DNA of 64,000 bases. Source: Ketobacter sp964016105 (lineage in GTDB: Bacteria; Pseudomonadota; Gammaproteobacteria; Pseudomonadales; Ketobacteraceae). The stretch is taken from the NCBI GenBank assembly GCA_964016105.1, contig CAXHEX010000002.1, positions 124,001 to 188,000 of the forward strand, in the 5' to 3' direction. The position numbers and the translations under genes were made by a program. Positions 9,513-18,803 of the stretch are shown here, piece after piece (position 1 is the first letter of the stretch; every line of letters begins with the position of its first letter). The notes beneath the pieces were generated by a model. That model saw nothing but the letters and a program-made list of their open reading frames with translations, ran no database searches and had not been told where the DNA came from.

Positions 9513-11165
9513 ATGTACGTATATACAGAATATGACCAACAATTGTTGGCCGAACGAGTCGCTCAATATCGAAATCAAACCCAACGTTTCCTTAACGGGC
9601 AACTAAGCGAAGACGAATTTTTAGCATTACGACTGCAGAATGGTCTCTACGTGCAACGTCATGCTCCCATGCTCAGGGTTGCCATACCCTACGGTACCCT
9701 GAACAGTGCACAGGTACGGGTACTTGCGGAAATATCCCGGGATTACGATAAAGGCTACGCTCACTTCAGTACCCGTCAAAACATTCAGTTCAACTGGCCC
9801 AACCTGGAACAGGTACCGGATATTTTAGAAAAACTGGCCTCTGTACAGATGCACGCCATTCAAACCAGCGGCAATTGTATTCGTAATACCACCACGGACC
9901 AGTTCGCGGGCATCGCCTTGGATGAAATTGAAGACCCCCGTCCCTACTGCGAAATCATTCGCCAGTGGAGCACCTTTCACCCTGAGTTCGCTTATCTACC
10001 GAGGAAGTTTAAAATTGCGGTAAATGCGGCGGAAGAAGACCGTGCTGCCATAAAATTCCACGACATTGGAGTGGAAATTGTAAAAGGCGCCAATGGTGAA
10101 ATTGGTTTTTCAATTTGGGTTGGAGGCGGCCTGGGCAGAACCCCCATAGCCGCTCAAAACATCACTGAGTTTCTGCCCCGCAAGTACCTTTTATCCTATT
10201 TAGAGGCCATCTTACGGGTCTATAACCGATATGGTCGTCGAGACAATAAATACAAAGCTCGTATTAAAATTCTGGTTAAAGCTCTGGGCATAGAAGAATT
10301 CCGCAAGCGGGTAGAAGCGGAATGGCAACCCCTAAAAGATACCGAAATGGATTTGCCAGAAGCTGAATTCATGCGCATGAAAGACTACTTCACACCCCCG
10401 GCTTACGAGTCATTGGAACCACAAACCACCTTGTTGGCACAGCAAGCGAACGACAACCCTGGGTTTAAGGCTTGGTTAAAACAAAACTGCACTGACCATA
10501 AACAACCTGGATACCAGGCAGTAACCCTCTCCCTTAAAGCAACGGCAGTTGCACCGGGGGATGTGAGTACAGAGGAACTGTTCACCATTGCCGATTTAGC
10601 AGACCGATACAGCTTTGGCGAGCTTCGTTCCACCCACAAACAAAATTTGGTACTGGCGGATGTTCGCCAGGATCAATTGCTAAGCCTGTGGAAAGAACTC
10701 AAGTCCCTTGGCTTTGCCACTGCAAACATAGGTTGTTTAACGGATGTTATCTGCTGCCCTGGTGGTGACTTCTGTTCTCTGGCCAATGCCAAATCCATTC
10801 CTATTGCAGAGCAGATTCAACGGCGTTTCGATGACCTGGATTATCTCTACGACCTGGGAGATATAGAACTGAACATTTCAGGCTGCATGAATGCTTGCGG
10901 CCATCATCATATAGGCAATATCGGCATATTAGGTGTTGATAAAAAAGGCGAAGAATATTACCAGGTATCCCTGGGAGGCAACTCAGGAAAAGAAGCCCAA
11001 GTAGGCAAGATTGTAGGCCCTTCATTTTACGAAAATGACATTGCCGATGTGATCACCAAAATAGTGGATGTCTACGTTGAAAAACGTATGGAAGGTGAAT
11101 CTTTCTCTTCCACATACAACCGAATCGGAATGCAGCCGTTCAAGGAGCGCGTTTATGCCTCGTAA
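9513..11165 (+). CDS. cysI: Nitrite/sulfite reductase haemoprotein (CysI-like)
   Basis: A 550-residue siroheme and 4Fe-4S reductase that makes sulfide from sulfite in assimilatory sulfur metabolism. Two copies of the ferredoxin-like repeat are present. The cluster/siroheme cysteines are visible as CPGGDFC (Cx5C) and CMNACG (Cx3C), and the first half has the substrate/siroheme region STRQNIQFNWPN. This is the short, ferredoxin-type form found in Pseudomonas rather than the CysIJ pair of enterics. The downstream DUF934 gene overlaps it by 11 nt, a conserved pairing. A small hairpin (CTCCCC 9470-9475 / GGGGAG 9487-9492) sits in the leader about 20 nt before the start. Confidence 0.92.
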   Translation: MYVYTEYDQQLLAERVAQYRNQTQRFLNGQLSEDEFLALRLQNGLYVQRHAPMLRVAIPYGTLNSAQVRVLAEISRDYDKGYAHFSTRQNIQFNWPNLEQVPDILEKLASVQMHAIQTSGNCIRNTTTDQFAGIALDEIEDPRPYCEIIRQWSTFHPEFAYLPRKFKIAVNAAEEDRAAIKFHDIGVEIVKGANGEIGFSIWVGGGLGRTPIAAQNITEFLPRKYLLSYLEAILRVYNRYGRRDNKYKARIKILVKALGIEEFRKRVEAEWQPLKDTEMDLPEAEFMRMKDYFTPPAYESLEPQTTLLAQQANDNPGFKAWLKQNCTDHKQPGYQAVTLSLKATAVAPGDVSTEELFTIADLADRYSFGELRSTHKQNLVLADVRQDQLLSLWKELKSLGFATANIGCLTDVICCPGGDFCSLANAKSIPIAEQIQRRFDDLDYLYDLGDIELNISGCMNACGHHHIGNIGILGVDKKGEEYYQVSLGGNSGKEAQVGKIVGPSFYENDIADVITKIVDVYVEKRMEGESFSSTYNRIGMQPFKERVYAS

Positions 11166-11646
11166 GCTAATAAAAGATGGTGCGATCATCGAAGACACTT
11201 TCCTTCTCCTGGAGAACTCTTCAGAATTTACCAGTCAACAGGACCTGCTGATTCCACTGGCCCTATGGAATGAAACCAAACCCTTACTCAAAGATCATAA
11301 GGGTAAAATAGGCATTCAGGTATTGGGAGAAACAGAGCCCAGCGAGTTCGCTGACGATTTATCCGCTGTGGATTTAATTGCCATTGATTTCCCGGCATTT
11401 AAAGATGGCCGGGGCTATTCCTTGGCCCGCATGTTGCGGCAGAAGTTTAACTATGGCGGTGAGCTCCGTGCAACGGGCGACGTGTTGAGAGATCAATTGT
11501 TCTATCTCTATCGCTGTGGTTTTAATAGCTTCGCCGTACGAGAAGATCGCTGCATAGAAGATGCTCTCAATGGTCTTAAGGATTTTAGCGTTCTCTACCA
11601 AGCAGACGTGCATCAACCAAAGCCAATCTACCAAAGACGCAGCTGA
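11155..11646 (+). CDS. DUF934 family protein, partner of sulfite reductase
   Basis: A 163-residue protein of the DUF934 (COG3749) family, almost always encoded directly after a cysI-type reductase. The start at 11155 is set by a strong AAGGAG at 11142-11147 inside the end of cysI. Conserved features include DLSAVDLIAIDFPAFKDGRGYSLARMLR and GELRATGDVLRDQLFYLYRCGF. Its role is not established; from the operon it is thought to assist sulfite reduction. No signal peptide or membrane helix is visible, so it is cytoplasmic. Confidence 0.88.
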   Translation: MPRKLIKDGAIIEDTFLLLENSSEFTSQQDLLIPLALWNETKPLLKDHKGKIGIQVLGETEPSEFADDLSAVDLIAIDFPAFKDGRGYSLARMLRQKFNYGGELRATGDVLRDQLFYLYRCGFNSFAVREDRCIEDALNGLKDFSVLYQADVHQPKPIYQRRS

Positions 11647-11681
11647 CAACTTAACGATACATCACGGGGTTCTACCAGGCC

Positions 11682-12737
11682 ATGTATGACAAGGTTAAAG
11701 AGTATTACGGTACCACCTTACAGGGAAGCGATGACCTGCAAACCAATGCCTGCTGTACTGATGAAGGCTTACCAGAATATTTAAAACCCGTGTTATCAAA
11801 AATACATGACGAGGTAATGGCCCGTTATTATGGCTGCGGATTGATTGCCCCAGAAGCTTTGCATGGCATGCGTATCTTGGACTTGGGCAGCGGTTCCGGC
11901 CGAGATTGTTATGCGCTTTCTGCCTTGGTGGGTGAACATGGCTCCATAGTGGGTGTGGATATGACTGACGAGCAGCTAGCCGTTGCAAACCAGCATATCG
12001 ATTATCACACCCAGGCCTTTGGTTTTGAAAAGCCTAATGTTCAGTTTGTGAAAGGCTATATTGAGAAGCTTGATGAACTTGACCTGGCGGATAACAGTTT
12101 TGACATCATCGTATCCAACTGCGTAATTAACTTATCCACCGACAAGCGCGCCGTGCTGGAACAAGCTCACCGACTCCTTAAACCGGGCGGTGAAATGTAT
12201 TTCTCCGACGTTTACGCCTCGAAACGGGTGCCTAAAGACCTGGTAGAAGACCCGCTTTTGTATGGCGAGTGTCTAAGTGGTGCATTGTATTGGAATGATT
12301 TTATCAATCTAGCAAAGTCAGCCGGGTTCAAGGATCCTCGCCTGGTAGAAGATCGCCCCATCGGTATTGGCAATAAGAAAATTGAAGAAAAAATAGGTCA
12401 TATCGATTTTTTCAGCGCCACTTACCGCTTGTTCAAAATCGATGAATTGGAACCCGCCTGCGAGGACTACGGACAAGCCGTTGTGTACAAGGGCACTATC
12501 CCCCACCAACCCAATCTATTGAGACTTGATAAACACCACCTGATTGAAACTGGCAAAGTATTCCCCGTCTGTGGTAACACCTATCGTATGCTCAATGAAA
12601 CTCGCCTGGCACAACATTTTGAGCTTTATGGGGCCTGGGATACCCATTACGGCATCTTCGAGGGGTGCGGCAGTAACTTGCCCTTTGACACACAAAACAA
12701 TTCAACCAGCAGCAATGTCGACGGCGGCTGCTGTTAA
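11682..12737 (+). CDS. arsM: Arsenite S-adenosylmethionine methyltransferase
   Basis: A 351-residue class I methyltransferase that methylates trivalent arsenic. The SAM-binding motif is LDLGSGSGRDCY (residues 67-77). The arsenic-binding cysteines are in place: CC at 24-25, C52 (YYGCG), C147 (SNCVINL) and C197 (GECLSG), with spacings that match eukaryotic and bacterial ArsM. The chain ends in a Gly-Gly-Cys-Cys tail, a further possible As(III)-binding pair. It starts 35 nt after the DUF934 gene and could be co-transcribed with sulfite reductase. No arsR, arsC or arsenite efflux gene is visible within the window. Confidence 0.9.
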   Translation: MYDKVKEYYGTTLQGSDDLQTNACCTDEGLPEYLKPVLSKIHDEVMARYYGCGLIAPEALHGMRILDLGSGSGRDCYALSALVGEHGSIVGVDMTDEQLAVANQHIDYHTQAFGFEKPNVQFVKGYIEKLDELDLADNSFDIIVSNCVINLSTDKRAVLEQAHRLLKPGGEMYFSDVYASKRVPKDLVEDPLLYGECLSGALYWNDFINLAKSAGFKDPRLVEDRPIGIGNKKIEEKIGHIDFFSATYRLFKIDELEPACEDYGQAVVYKGTIPHQPNLLRLDKHHLIETGKVFPVCGNTYRMLNETRLAQHFELYGAWDTHYGIFEGCGSNLPFDTQNNSTSSNVDGGCC

Positions 12738-12797
12738 AGAAGACCATTTGTGAATGATTTTTGCTAGGATAGGCAAAACCCTTAGCAAGGTCTCAGG

Positions 12798-13964
12798 ATG
12801 GAATCAGAATCCATTGTATTTTCCATATTTCTCATCTTCAGTGGCGCCGCAGTGGTGTCCTCTCTTGCCCTATTCACCCGGCAACCCCTGATTGTTGGTT
12901 ACATTGTTCTAGGCGGGTTATTCGGGCCCCATGGCCTTAATCTGGTTTCTGACGGTAAAACGCTGGAACAAATCAGCCACATAGGCATCGTGTTCTTACT
13001 TTTCTTGCTTGGGCTTGATCTTCAGCCGCGTAACTTCGGCAAGTTGCTGGGCCGTAGTGCTCTGGTTACCTTGACCAGCGGCGTCGTACTCTGTGCTACC
13101 GGATCCGGCATTAGTCACTGGCTGGGCTTACCTTGGGTAGAATCTCTGATCGTGGGAATTTCGTTGATGTTTTCCAGTACCATCATAGGGATAAAATTGC
13201 TGCCCACCACGGTGCTGCATCACAAGCACACCGGTGAAATCATAATAGCGATTCTATTAATACAGGATATGGTGGCTATCGTAACCTTGATACTCATTTC
13301 GGGAACCAACCATATCAGCGATGCCAAAGCCTGGATCGGTGTGGTGATATCCCTGCCCGCTCTCTACATAGGTGCACGCTATTTCGTGCGCTGGATATTG
13401 CTACCTTTACTCACCCGGTTCGACCGCTTTCATGAGTACATATTTTTGCTGGCCATTGGCTGGTGCCTGGGTGTGGCCGAACTGGCCCAGGCCCTAGGAT
13501 TATCGCTTGAAATTGGTGCATTTATCGCCGGGATAAGTTTAGCCAACAGCCCGATTGCCCAGTACATAGCAACCAACCTCAAACCACTGCGGGATTTCTT
13601 CTTAATATTATTTTTCTTCTCCATTGGGGCCGCATTTAACTTTGCCCTGATACCCGACATATGGGTAACAAGCCTGTTATTGACATTGCTGGTGCTGATA
13701 TTAAAACCCACACTGCACGCCAAATTATTAAGTTCCCTCGGGGAGTCACGGTCAATGTCATGGGAGGCTGGGTTCCGACTGGGTCAGACCAGTGAATTCT
13801 CCTTGCTCATCGCTTTCATAGCCAGTAGCCAGGGCCTTATCGGCGTGGCCGCATCCCATGTGATACAGGCTACCGCTATTCTCACGTTTTTGTTTTCAAC
13901 CTATATAGTGGTGTTTCGGTTTCCCACACCCATAGCTCTATCAGATCGATTGCGGCGGGATTAA
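12798..13964 (+). CDS. Cation:proton antiporter (CPA2, KefB/KefC-like membrane domain)
   Basis: A 388-residue polytopic inner-membrane protein of the CPA2 monovalent cation:proton antiporter family with about 12 hydrophobic segments. Characteristic stretches are GYIVLGGLFGPHGL, FLLFLLGLDLQP, GISLMFSSTIIGIKLLP and LGLSLEIGAFIAGISLANSP. It ends after the membrane domain and lacks the TrkA-N nucleotide-binding regulatory domain of full KefB/KefC. Substrate (K+ or Na+) cannot be told from sequence. The start ATG follows a CAGG ribosome-binding site. It lies 60 nt after arsM on the same strand; a functional link to arsenic is not supported by the family. Confidence 0.85.
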   Translation: MESESIVFSIFLIFSGAAVVSSLALFTRQPLIVGYIVLGGLFGPHGLNLVSDGKTLEQISHIGIVFLLFLLGLDLQPRNFGKLLGRSALVTLTSGVVLCATGSGISHWLGLPWVESLIVGISLMFSSTIIGIKLLPTTVLHHKHTGEIIIAILLIQDMVAIVTLILISGTNHISDAKAWIGVVISLPALYIGARYFVRWILLPLLTRFDRFHEYIFLLAIGWCLGVAELAQALGLSLEIGAFIAGISLANSPIAQYIATNLKPLRDFFLILFFFSIGAAFNFALIPDIWVTSLLLTLLVLILKPTLHAKLLSSLGESRSMSWEAGFRLGQTSEFSLLIAFIASSQGLIGVAASHVIQATAILTFLFSTYIVVFRFPTPIALSDRLRRD

Positions 13965-13975
13965 CCAAGCAACTA

Positions 13976-14977
13976 CTAAAGCTTCACCACATAACGCCCG
14001 GTATGAGTACCGGCCAAAACCTGCTTGATTGAACCACTCAATTGTTCCAGCCCAATTTCCGTGGTAGTCAACGCCTTAAACTGATCGAAGTTTGGAAACA
14101 ACCAATCGTTGGCGATCACGTTCCATATATCTTGTTTCACGTCCAGTGGTAACTCAACCGAATCAACCCCCAAAAGATTGATACCCCGTAAAATAAAAGG
14201 GAGTACGCTGGTATGTAACTCATGACCGGCCACCATACCGCAACAGGCTACACTGCCGCCATACTGGATGCTTTTTACAAGGCTTCCCAGAATATCACCA
14301 CCAACCGTGTCAATGGCTGCAGCCCATAGGGGCTTATTCATGGGCCTGTTATTGTTCTCCAGCAGAGATTCACGACTAATCACTTGCTTCGCTCCCACTG
14401 AATCCAACAGGGACTCCTGCTCCTGTTTGCCAGTGGCCGCCACCACATCAAAGCCCAAGTTCGACAAAAGCCAAACCGACATAACACCCACGCCACCGGT
14501 TGCCCCGGTCACCAATACGCTGCCCTGATTGGGTGAAATACCCACCTGTAGCAAAGTATCGACGCTCATTGCGGCTGTAAATCCCGCAGTACCGAATATC
14601 ATGGCGTGTTCCGCACTTAAACGTTCAGGGCGATGCACCACCCACGCACTGGGAACGCGAATATATTCACTAAAGCCACCGGGAGTATTCATACCCAGGT
14701 CGTACCCCATTACAATAACGGGGTCGCCGGGAGCAAAACGGGGATCTGATGATGATTCTATTTCCCCGGAAGCATCAATGCCTGGGGTGTGAGGGTATTG
14801 CCTGGTGATGCCCTTACTGCCAGCAGCAGATAGGGCGTCTTTATAATTTAGCGAAGAATACTCAACTTTCACAAGCACCTCGCCATCGGGTAGATCGGCA
14901 AGGCTTTTCTCAACTACTTTCCCTTGAAACTTTCCATCTTTTTCACTAACACAGTACGATTTGAATGTGTTACCCAT
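13976..14977 (-). CDS. acuI: YhdH/AcuI-type acrylyl-CoA reductase (zinc-less MDR)
   Basis: A 333-residue NADPH-dependent medium-chain dehydrogenase/reductase of the YhdH/AcuI family, which reduces acrylyl-CoA to propionyl-CoA and detoxifies acrylate. Family motifs: SSLNYKDALSAAG, GIDASGEIESS, VTGATGGVGVMSVWLL (nucleotide-binding loop) and a C-terminal GTHTGRYVVKL. Zinc-ligand cysteines are absent, as usual for this group. It is convergent with the antiporter (11 nt apart) and is a single-gene unit. The physiological substrate is inferred from family only; a generic quinone oxidoreductase role is the alternative. Confidence 0.85.
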   Translation of the reverse strand: MGNTFKSYCVSEKDGKFQGKVVEKSLADLPDGEVLVKVEYSSLNYKDALSAAGSKGITRQYPHTPGIDASGEIESSSDPRFAPGDPVIVMGYDLGMNTPGGFSEYIRVPSAWVVHRPERLSAEHAMIFGTAGFTAAMSVDTLLQVGISPNQGSVLVTGATGGVGVMSVWLLSNLGFDVVAATGKQEQESLLDSVGAKQVISRESLLENNNRPMNKPLWAAAIDTVGGDILGSLVKSIQYGGSVACCGMVAGHELHTSVLPFILRGINLLGVDSVELPLDVKQDIWNVIANDWLFPNFDQFKALTTTEIGLEQLSGSIKQVLAGTHTGRYVVKL

Positions 14978-15018
14978 TATTCTTCCCTAAATAGAATGTG
15001 AAAACATAAGCAAGCTTC

Positions 15019-16059
15019 TTACATAAGCTTCTTTCCCTGACTGCTTAAACTTGTTAACAAGCGATTAATAGTGCGACCCACAACGCCATCTACTGCCATT
15101 CCAAAACGATCTGCCATGGTTCGTTTTTCTTCGTAACACACTTCGTAAATATCGCTATCATTACTGGCGTCGAACAAATAATCTTCACTGGTCTGTATGT
15201 GGTCCACCAGGTTGAGGTCCACACACTGCTTACCGTACCAATGTTCACCGGTTGAAACCGCTGCGATATCCAGTGACGGACGATTACGCTTAACCATGTC
15301 TTTAAAAAGCGTGTGGGTTTCCTCGATTTCTTCTATGAACTTGCGTTTACCTTCCTGGGTATTTTCTCCCAACATGGTTACAGTTCGCTTAAATTCACCA
15401 GCGGTATAGATATCATAGTCCACATCGTGCTTACGTAAAATTCGGTTAAAGTTCGGCAGTTCCGCTATGACGCCAATTGAGCCGAGGATAGCAAACGGCG
15501 CGGCCAGTATTTTGTCCCCGGTACAGGCCATCATATAGCCCCCACTTGCGGCCACCTTATCGACACAAATGGTAAGGGGTATTTCTTTTTGCCGAATACG
15601 TTCCAGCTGTGACGATGCATAGCCATAGGCATGGACTTGACCACCGGGGCTTTCCAAACGCAAAACCACTTCATCCTGCTTTTCCGCCATGGTTAGCACC
15701 GTGGTGACTTCGTGGCTTAAACATTCAGCCCCCGAGGCCTTCACGTCACCATCAAAATCTAGAACATATATGCGTTTTTTTCGAGGCTCATCCTTGTGTT
15801 TTTTCTTATCTTTTTCTTCTTTCTTTTTTCTTTTCTCTTCCGCTTTTAATTCATCTTTTGATAGCACGCTGTGCATCATGGTCTGCTTTAAATCTTCGTA
15901 AAAGTCATTCAGCGCAGTAACCTTTACATCCCCTTTTTGGTCGCTACGATTACGGGACTGAGCAGCTGCAGCAATGGCCGTTATGACAACCACAAAGGCA
16001 ATAACCACGGTAATGGCCTTTGCTAAAAACAGGCCGTAATTGAAAAGAAAATCTAACAC
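15019..16059 (-). CDS. sohB: Periplasm-facing S49 serine protease SohB
   Basis: A 346-residue membrane-anchored peptidase of the SppA/SohB family. An N-terminal helix (residues 8-32) anchors it in the inner membrane. It is followed by a very lysine/glutamate-rich linker (residues 64-95, KAEEKRKKKEEKDKKK and on) and then the protease core. The nucleophile Ser lies in VDKVAASGGYMMACTGDKI and the general-base Lys in the GEFKR region. SohB is thought to degrade signal peptides or misfolded periplasmic proteins. Length fits the family. It is a single gene between acuI and a conserved membrane-protein gene. Confidence 0.9.
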   Translation of the reverse strand: MLDFLFNYGLFLAKAITVVIAFVVVITAIAAAAQSRNRSDQKGDVKVTALNDFYEDLKQTMMHSVLSKDELKAEEKRKKKEEKDKKKHKDEPRKKRIYVLDFDGDVKASGAECLSHEVTTVLTMAEKQDEVVLRLESPGGQVHAYGYASSQLERIRQKEIPLTICVDKVAASGGYMMACTGDKILAAPFAILGSIGVIAELPNFNRILRKHDVDYDIYTAGEFKRTVTMLGENTQEGKRKFIEEIEETHTLFKDMVKRNRPSLDIAAVSTGEHWYGKQCVDLNLVDHIQTSEDYLFDASNDSDIYEVCYEEKRTMADRFGMAVDGVVGRTINRLLTSLSSQGKKLM

Positions 16060-16151
16060 GGAAAGACCTCAATTGACGTTGTAAAGCCACTTTGATAGCG
16101 GCGCGAGGCCATAAGATACCGCAAAGGTGGTGTGAATCCTACTTTTTGGGG

Positions 16152-16808
16152 CTATTCCCAGTCTTGAATAGCGATGGTTGCCCTATCATTCTCCGGACGA
16201 GCCACCAGTCCCGTACTGCTGAGCTTCACGGTAAATAACGCGCCATCTGCCATTGGCAGGAAGGTTGCGCTACCATATTCAGCATCAACCCAGGCTATAT
16301 GGTGGGACAAGTTATCCATAACACTCCAAAGATCAAAGCCAATGTCAGGGTTGCTCAATGCATACACGCTTCGGGGCTTACTTCGCTCATCTTCTAAGGT
16401 GTAATAACGGCCCTGTATACGGTCCAGCTTATAACCTGGACGCCCCCCCACCATGGCCAGCAAACCACTCCATTTAATTACCCGGGCATCCACTTGCCAG
16501 AGGTCACCGCTTATTTCAAATGGCATTTCGGAGCCGCTGGAAGACAGCACCACGTTGGCTTTATACACTTGGTCATCAAGCTTATCGAAGCTGATGGTGG
16601 CCACTGCCACTTCTTTTTCAACCGGTCTGTAGCCATTTACATTTAACGCGGTTAAAGCCATCACCGAAGCGGTTGCCAACAAAATCAATCCCACCGTGCC
16701 TTTGATCCAGCCGATAAACCAGTCTTTTCGCATCAACAGCCTGAAAGACAAAAATAGAATCAACAGGCTGATGATGGCAAAAAAAGCAGTGATCCACTGA
16801 TATTGCAT
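16152..16808 (-). CDS. Conserved two-helix inner-membrane protein of unknown function
   Basis: A 218-residue protein with two N-terminal hydrophobic helices (residues 5-26 and 35-56) followed by a soluble, beta-rich domain of about 160 residues that should face the periplasm. Similar proteins, sometimes labelled multidrug-efflux-like without evidence, occur near fimL or dnaQ in Pseudomonas-type genomes as I recall. The gene begins 2 nt after the fimL stop codon, so the two are very probably co-transcribed. I recognise no catalytic motif and assign no function. Confidence 0.65.
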   Translation of the reverse strand: MQYQWITAFFAIISLLILFLSFRLLMRKDWFIGWIKGTVGLILLATASVMALTALNVNGYRPVEKEVAVATISFDKLDDQVYKANVVLSSSGSEMPFEISGDLWQVDARVIKWSGLLAMVGGRPGYKLDRIQGRYYTLEDERSKPRSVYALSNPDIGFDLWSVMDNLSHHIAWVDAEYGSATFLPMADGALFTVKLSSTGLVARPENDRATIAIQDWE

Positions 16809-16810
16809 AA

Positions 16811-18523
16811 TCAGGCAGCTTTAACGGGGAACCCAAGAACCTGCATACTGTCTTCTGCCACGTCCAGTATGCCCTCGCCTATAGGCTTGTCGTCTTCCAT
16901 TCCTTCTAAATAGTAGTCAATGCTGGTTACCGCATCCGCCAGTGTTTCCATCAACTCCCCAGTGGGGTTTTCAGATCGATTCTTAATCAACTTGTCTTCG
17001 ATGAAACTTTCACAGGAACCCACAACAGCGGCGGCCCGATGCAACTGCAGAAATACCAGCCCACCCCACACAGACTTCAAGGTGATTGGAACGTTATTGA
17101 GATGCATTCCATCCCAATTTGAGTCCATAAAGGAGGTGATTGCACGCTTGGCCAAAGACAACCCAGCCCTGGCTTCAGCAACCACCACCCGTCTGGCATC
17201 ATCCAATTGGGTCACAGAGATACCATCGTTGATGGCTTCCTCTGCTTTATTGCTGAGTAAATTGCTGTCGGGTCCACATCGAGGTGACAACGTGGCAATG
17301 CTGTTCTCGATGTACAGCAGTGTGTCCGCCACTCGGTTAAATTCTTCCGAGTCCACACTAGCATTATCCTGGGACCAGCTTCTCACGATATCTGATTGCT
17401 CTTTAAGCAAACCTGCCGCCTTGCTCAACCCCAACATGATTAGGGTATTGGAGACCTTCATCATGGTATCGGCGGTGGATTCGAAGCGCTCATTATCAGC
17501 GGAAGCTCCGCGGGCACCCAGATCGAGAGCGTCTTTAATGGAAATCAATTCTTCATTTATAGCTTCTGCTACAGACCGTATTACCGACCCGCCCGGACCA
17601 CGCATGATTTCCAATTCGTGGTTTAGGCCGGAGTCCGTGAGGCCACCGGTATCCAGATTGTAGTGCTTGGCTACCTCCGCCAGACTCTCCCCGGAGGCAC
17701 CTGCCAAAGAGGCAATATAGACACATTCCTGCACGGTAGCTTTGGAAGGCTCTTTCGCCAACGCCGATTCACCGTTCACAACCACCGCTTTGATCTGGCG
17801 ATCAATGGTTCCCAACAGAGATTTTCGAGCCACATTCAAAACCACTTTTTGGGCACCAATGGCTTCCAGCACGGCCTGAGCTAACCACCATAACTTTGAC
17901 ATGGGTGCGTTTCCGGATAACGAATCGATTCGAGCAACCGCGCGACTCATCATTTTGGCGTTGACCGAGATATTCTCGTTACGGAACAAACCCAGCAGCC
18001 CTACCTGATACATATGTCGCAAACGTCTTCCTCTGCTGGACAGCTGCGCTATATCAGGGCCCTGGGCATCGGTTTTTGCTGGTCTGGGGGGGTTATCGCC
18101 CAAATCAAAGAACTGGCTTTCCGTGATGAGGGGTTTACTCAGCAAAAAACGCACTTCGTTTATGGTGGGAACCAGCAACACAGGCAAGGCTTGCTTTTTG
18201 ATTTCCACATACTCTAAATAATGGTTCATCACCATGATGGCGTTGCTGATGGCCGCCAATAAGTGCTCATTATTCTGCTCATGACGAGCCAGGATCTTAT
18301 GCCCAAGCTCTTCCAGCTCTCCTATGAGCATGGATGCTCCAGGCAGGTTAATTAACTTGAACACGCCTTTTATGAGGGCAAATTGTTCAATAGCCGCTTT
18401 TAAACGAGCCTCTTGATCGGGCTCCTCTACGTACTGCTCAAGGTTTGACTCTGCAATTCCTAAAGACTCGTCGATTTGGGCTTTTACGAGATTTAAAGAT
18501 GCGGAACCTTCGATCGTAAGCAT
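16811..18523 (-). CDS. fimL: FimL-like type IV pilus/cAMP regulator (degenerate ChpA N-terminal homologue)
   Basis: A 570-residue, almost fully alpha-helical cytoplasmic protein with the Hpt-like helical modules seen in the N-terminal part of ChpA. The first module (residues 1-110) is of ChpA/CheA type but lacks an obvious phosphorylatable HxxKG histidine, as in FimL. FimL of P. aeruginosa (about 560 residues) is a scaffold needed for adenylate cyclase CyaB activation and twitching motility. Length, lack of kinase or receiver domains, and a position close to dnaQ/rnhA all fit. The alternative is another Hpt-family protein. It heads a two-gene unit with the following membrane protein. Confidence 0.72.
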   Translation of the reverse strand: MLTIEGSASLNLVKAQIDESLGIAESNLEQYVEEPDQEARLKAAIEQFALIKGVFKLINLPGASMLIGELEELGHKILARHEQNNEHLLAAISNAIMVMNHYLEYVEIKKQALPVLLVPTINEVRFLLSKPLITESQFFDLGDNPPRPAKTDAQGPDIAQLSSRGRRLRHMYQVGLLGLFRNENISVNAKMMSRAVARIDSLSGNAPMSKLWWLAQAVLEAIGAQKVVLNVARKSLLGTIDRQIKAVVVNGESALAKEPSKATVQECVYIASLAGASGESLAEVAKHYNLDTGGLTDSGLNHELEIMRGPGGSVIRSVAEAINEELISIKDALDLGARGASADNERFESTADTMMKVSNTLIMLGLSKAAGLLKEQSDIVRSWSQDNASVDSEEFNRVADTLLYIENSIATLSPRCGPDSNLLSNKAEEAINDGISVTQLDDARRVVVAEARAGLSLAKRAITSFMDSNWDGMHLNNVPITLKSVWGGLVFLQLHRAAAVVGSCESFIEDKLIKNRSENPTGELMETLADAVTSIDYYLEGMEDDKPIGEGILDVAEDSMQVLGFPVKAA

Positions 18524-18707
18524 GCTGACACCGTGTTTTCTCTGCTAAATGTAAATCATTCTGTGATGCATTAAGTTGGCTATGCCGCCTAACCTAAGAA
18601 TGTTCACCTAAACCAGATTAAAGTATAGATGTTTTTCTTAATTTGACTCGCGACATCATAATTGTTTACTTTTTAGCCTTACCGCCAACACTTAATGCTA
18701 CTCTAAG

Positions 18708-18744
18708 AAAGCTACAGTAACCAATTGATTGAATGTAGCTTTTT
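18708..18744 (-). terminator. Possible terminator downstream of dnaQ
   Basis: Inverted repeat AAAGCTAC (18708-18715) / GTAGCTTT (18735-18742) about 60 nt after the dnaQ stop. The minus strand continues with CTTAGAG, a poor U-tract; the plus strand has the better T-run, although no plus-strand gene ends here. The rest of the 280-nt gap between dnaQ and fimL is AT-rich with no gene and should hold the fimL promoter. Confidence 0.4.
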
Positions 18745-18803
18745 AGGGTCTCGCTGACAACAATTAGGAAATCTGTATTGTGTATTTTTGCAAAAATGTC
18801 GAG

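Noticed and set aside
16920..17663. Plus-strand open frame of 247 codons
   Set aside because: Antisense to fimL; Ser/Ala-rich low-complexity composition and no ribosome-binding site. A shadow of the minus-strand gene.
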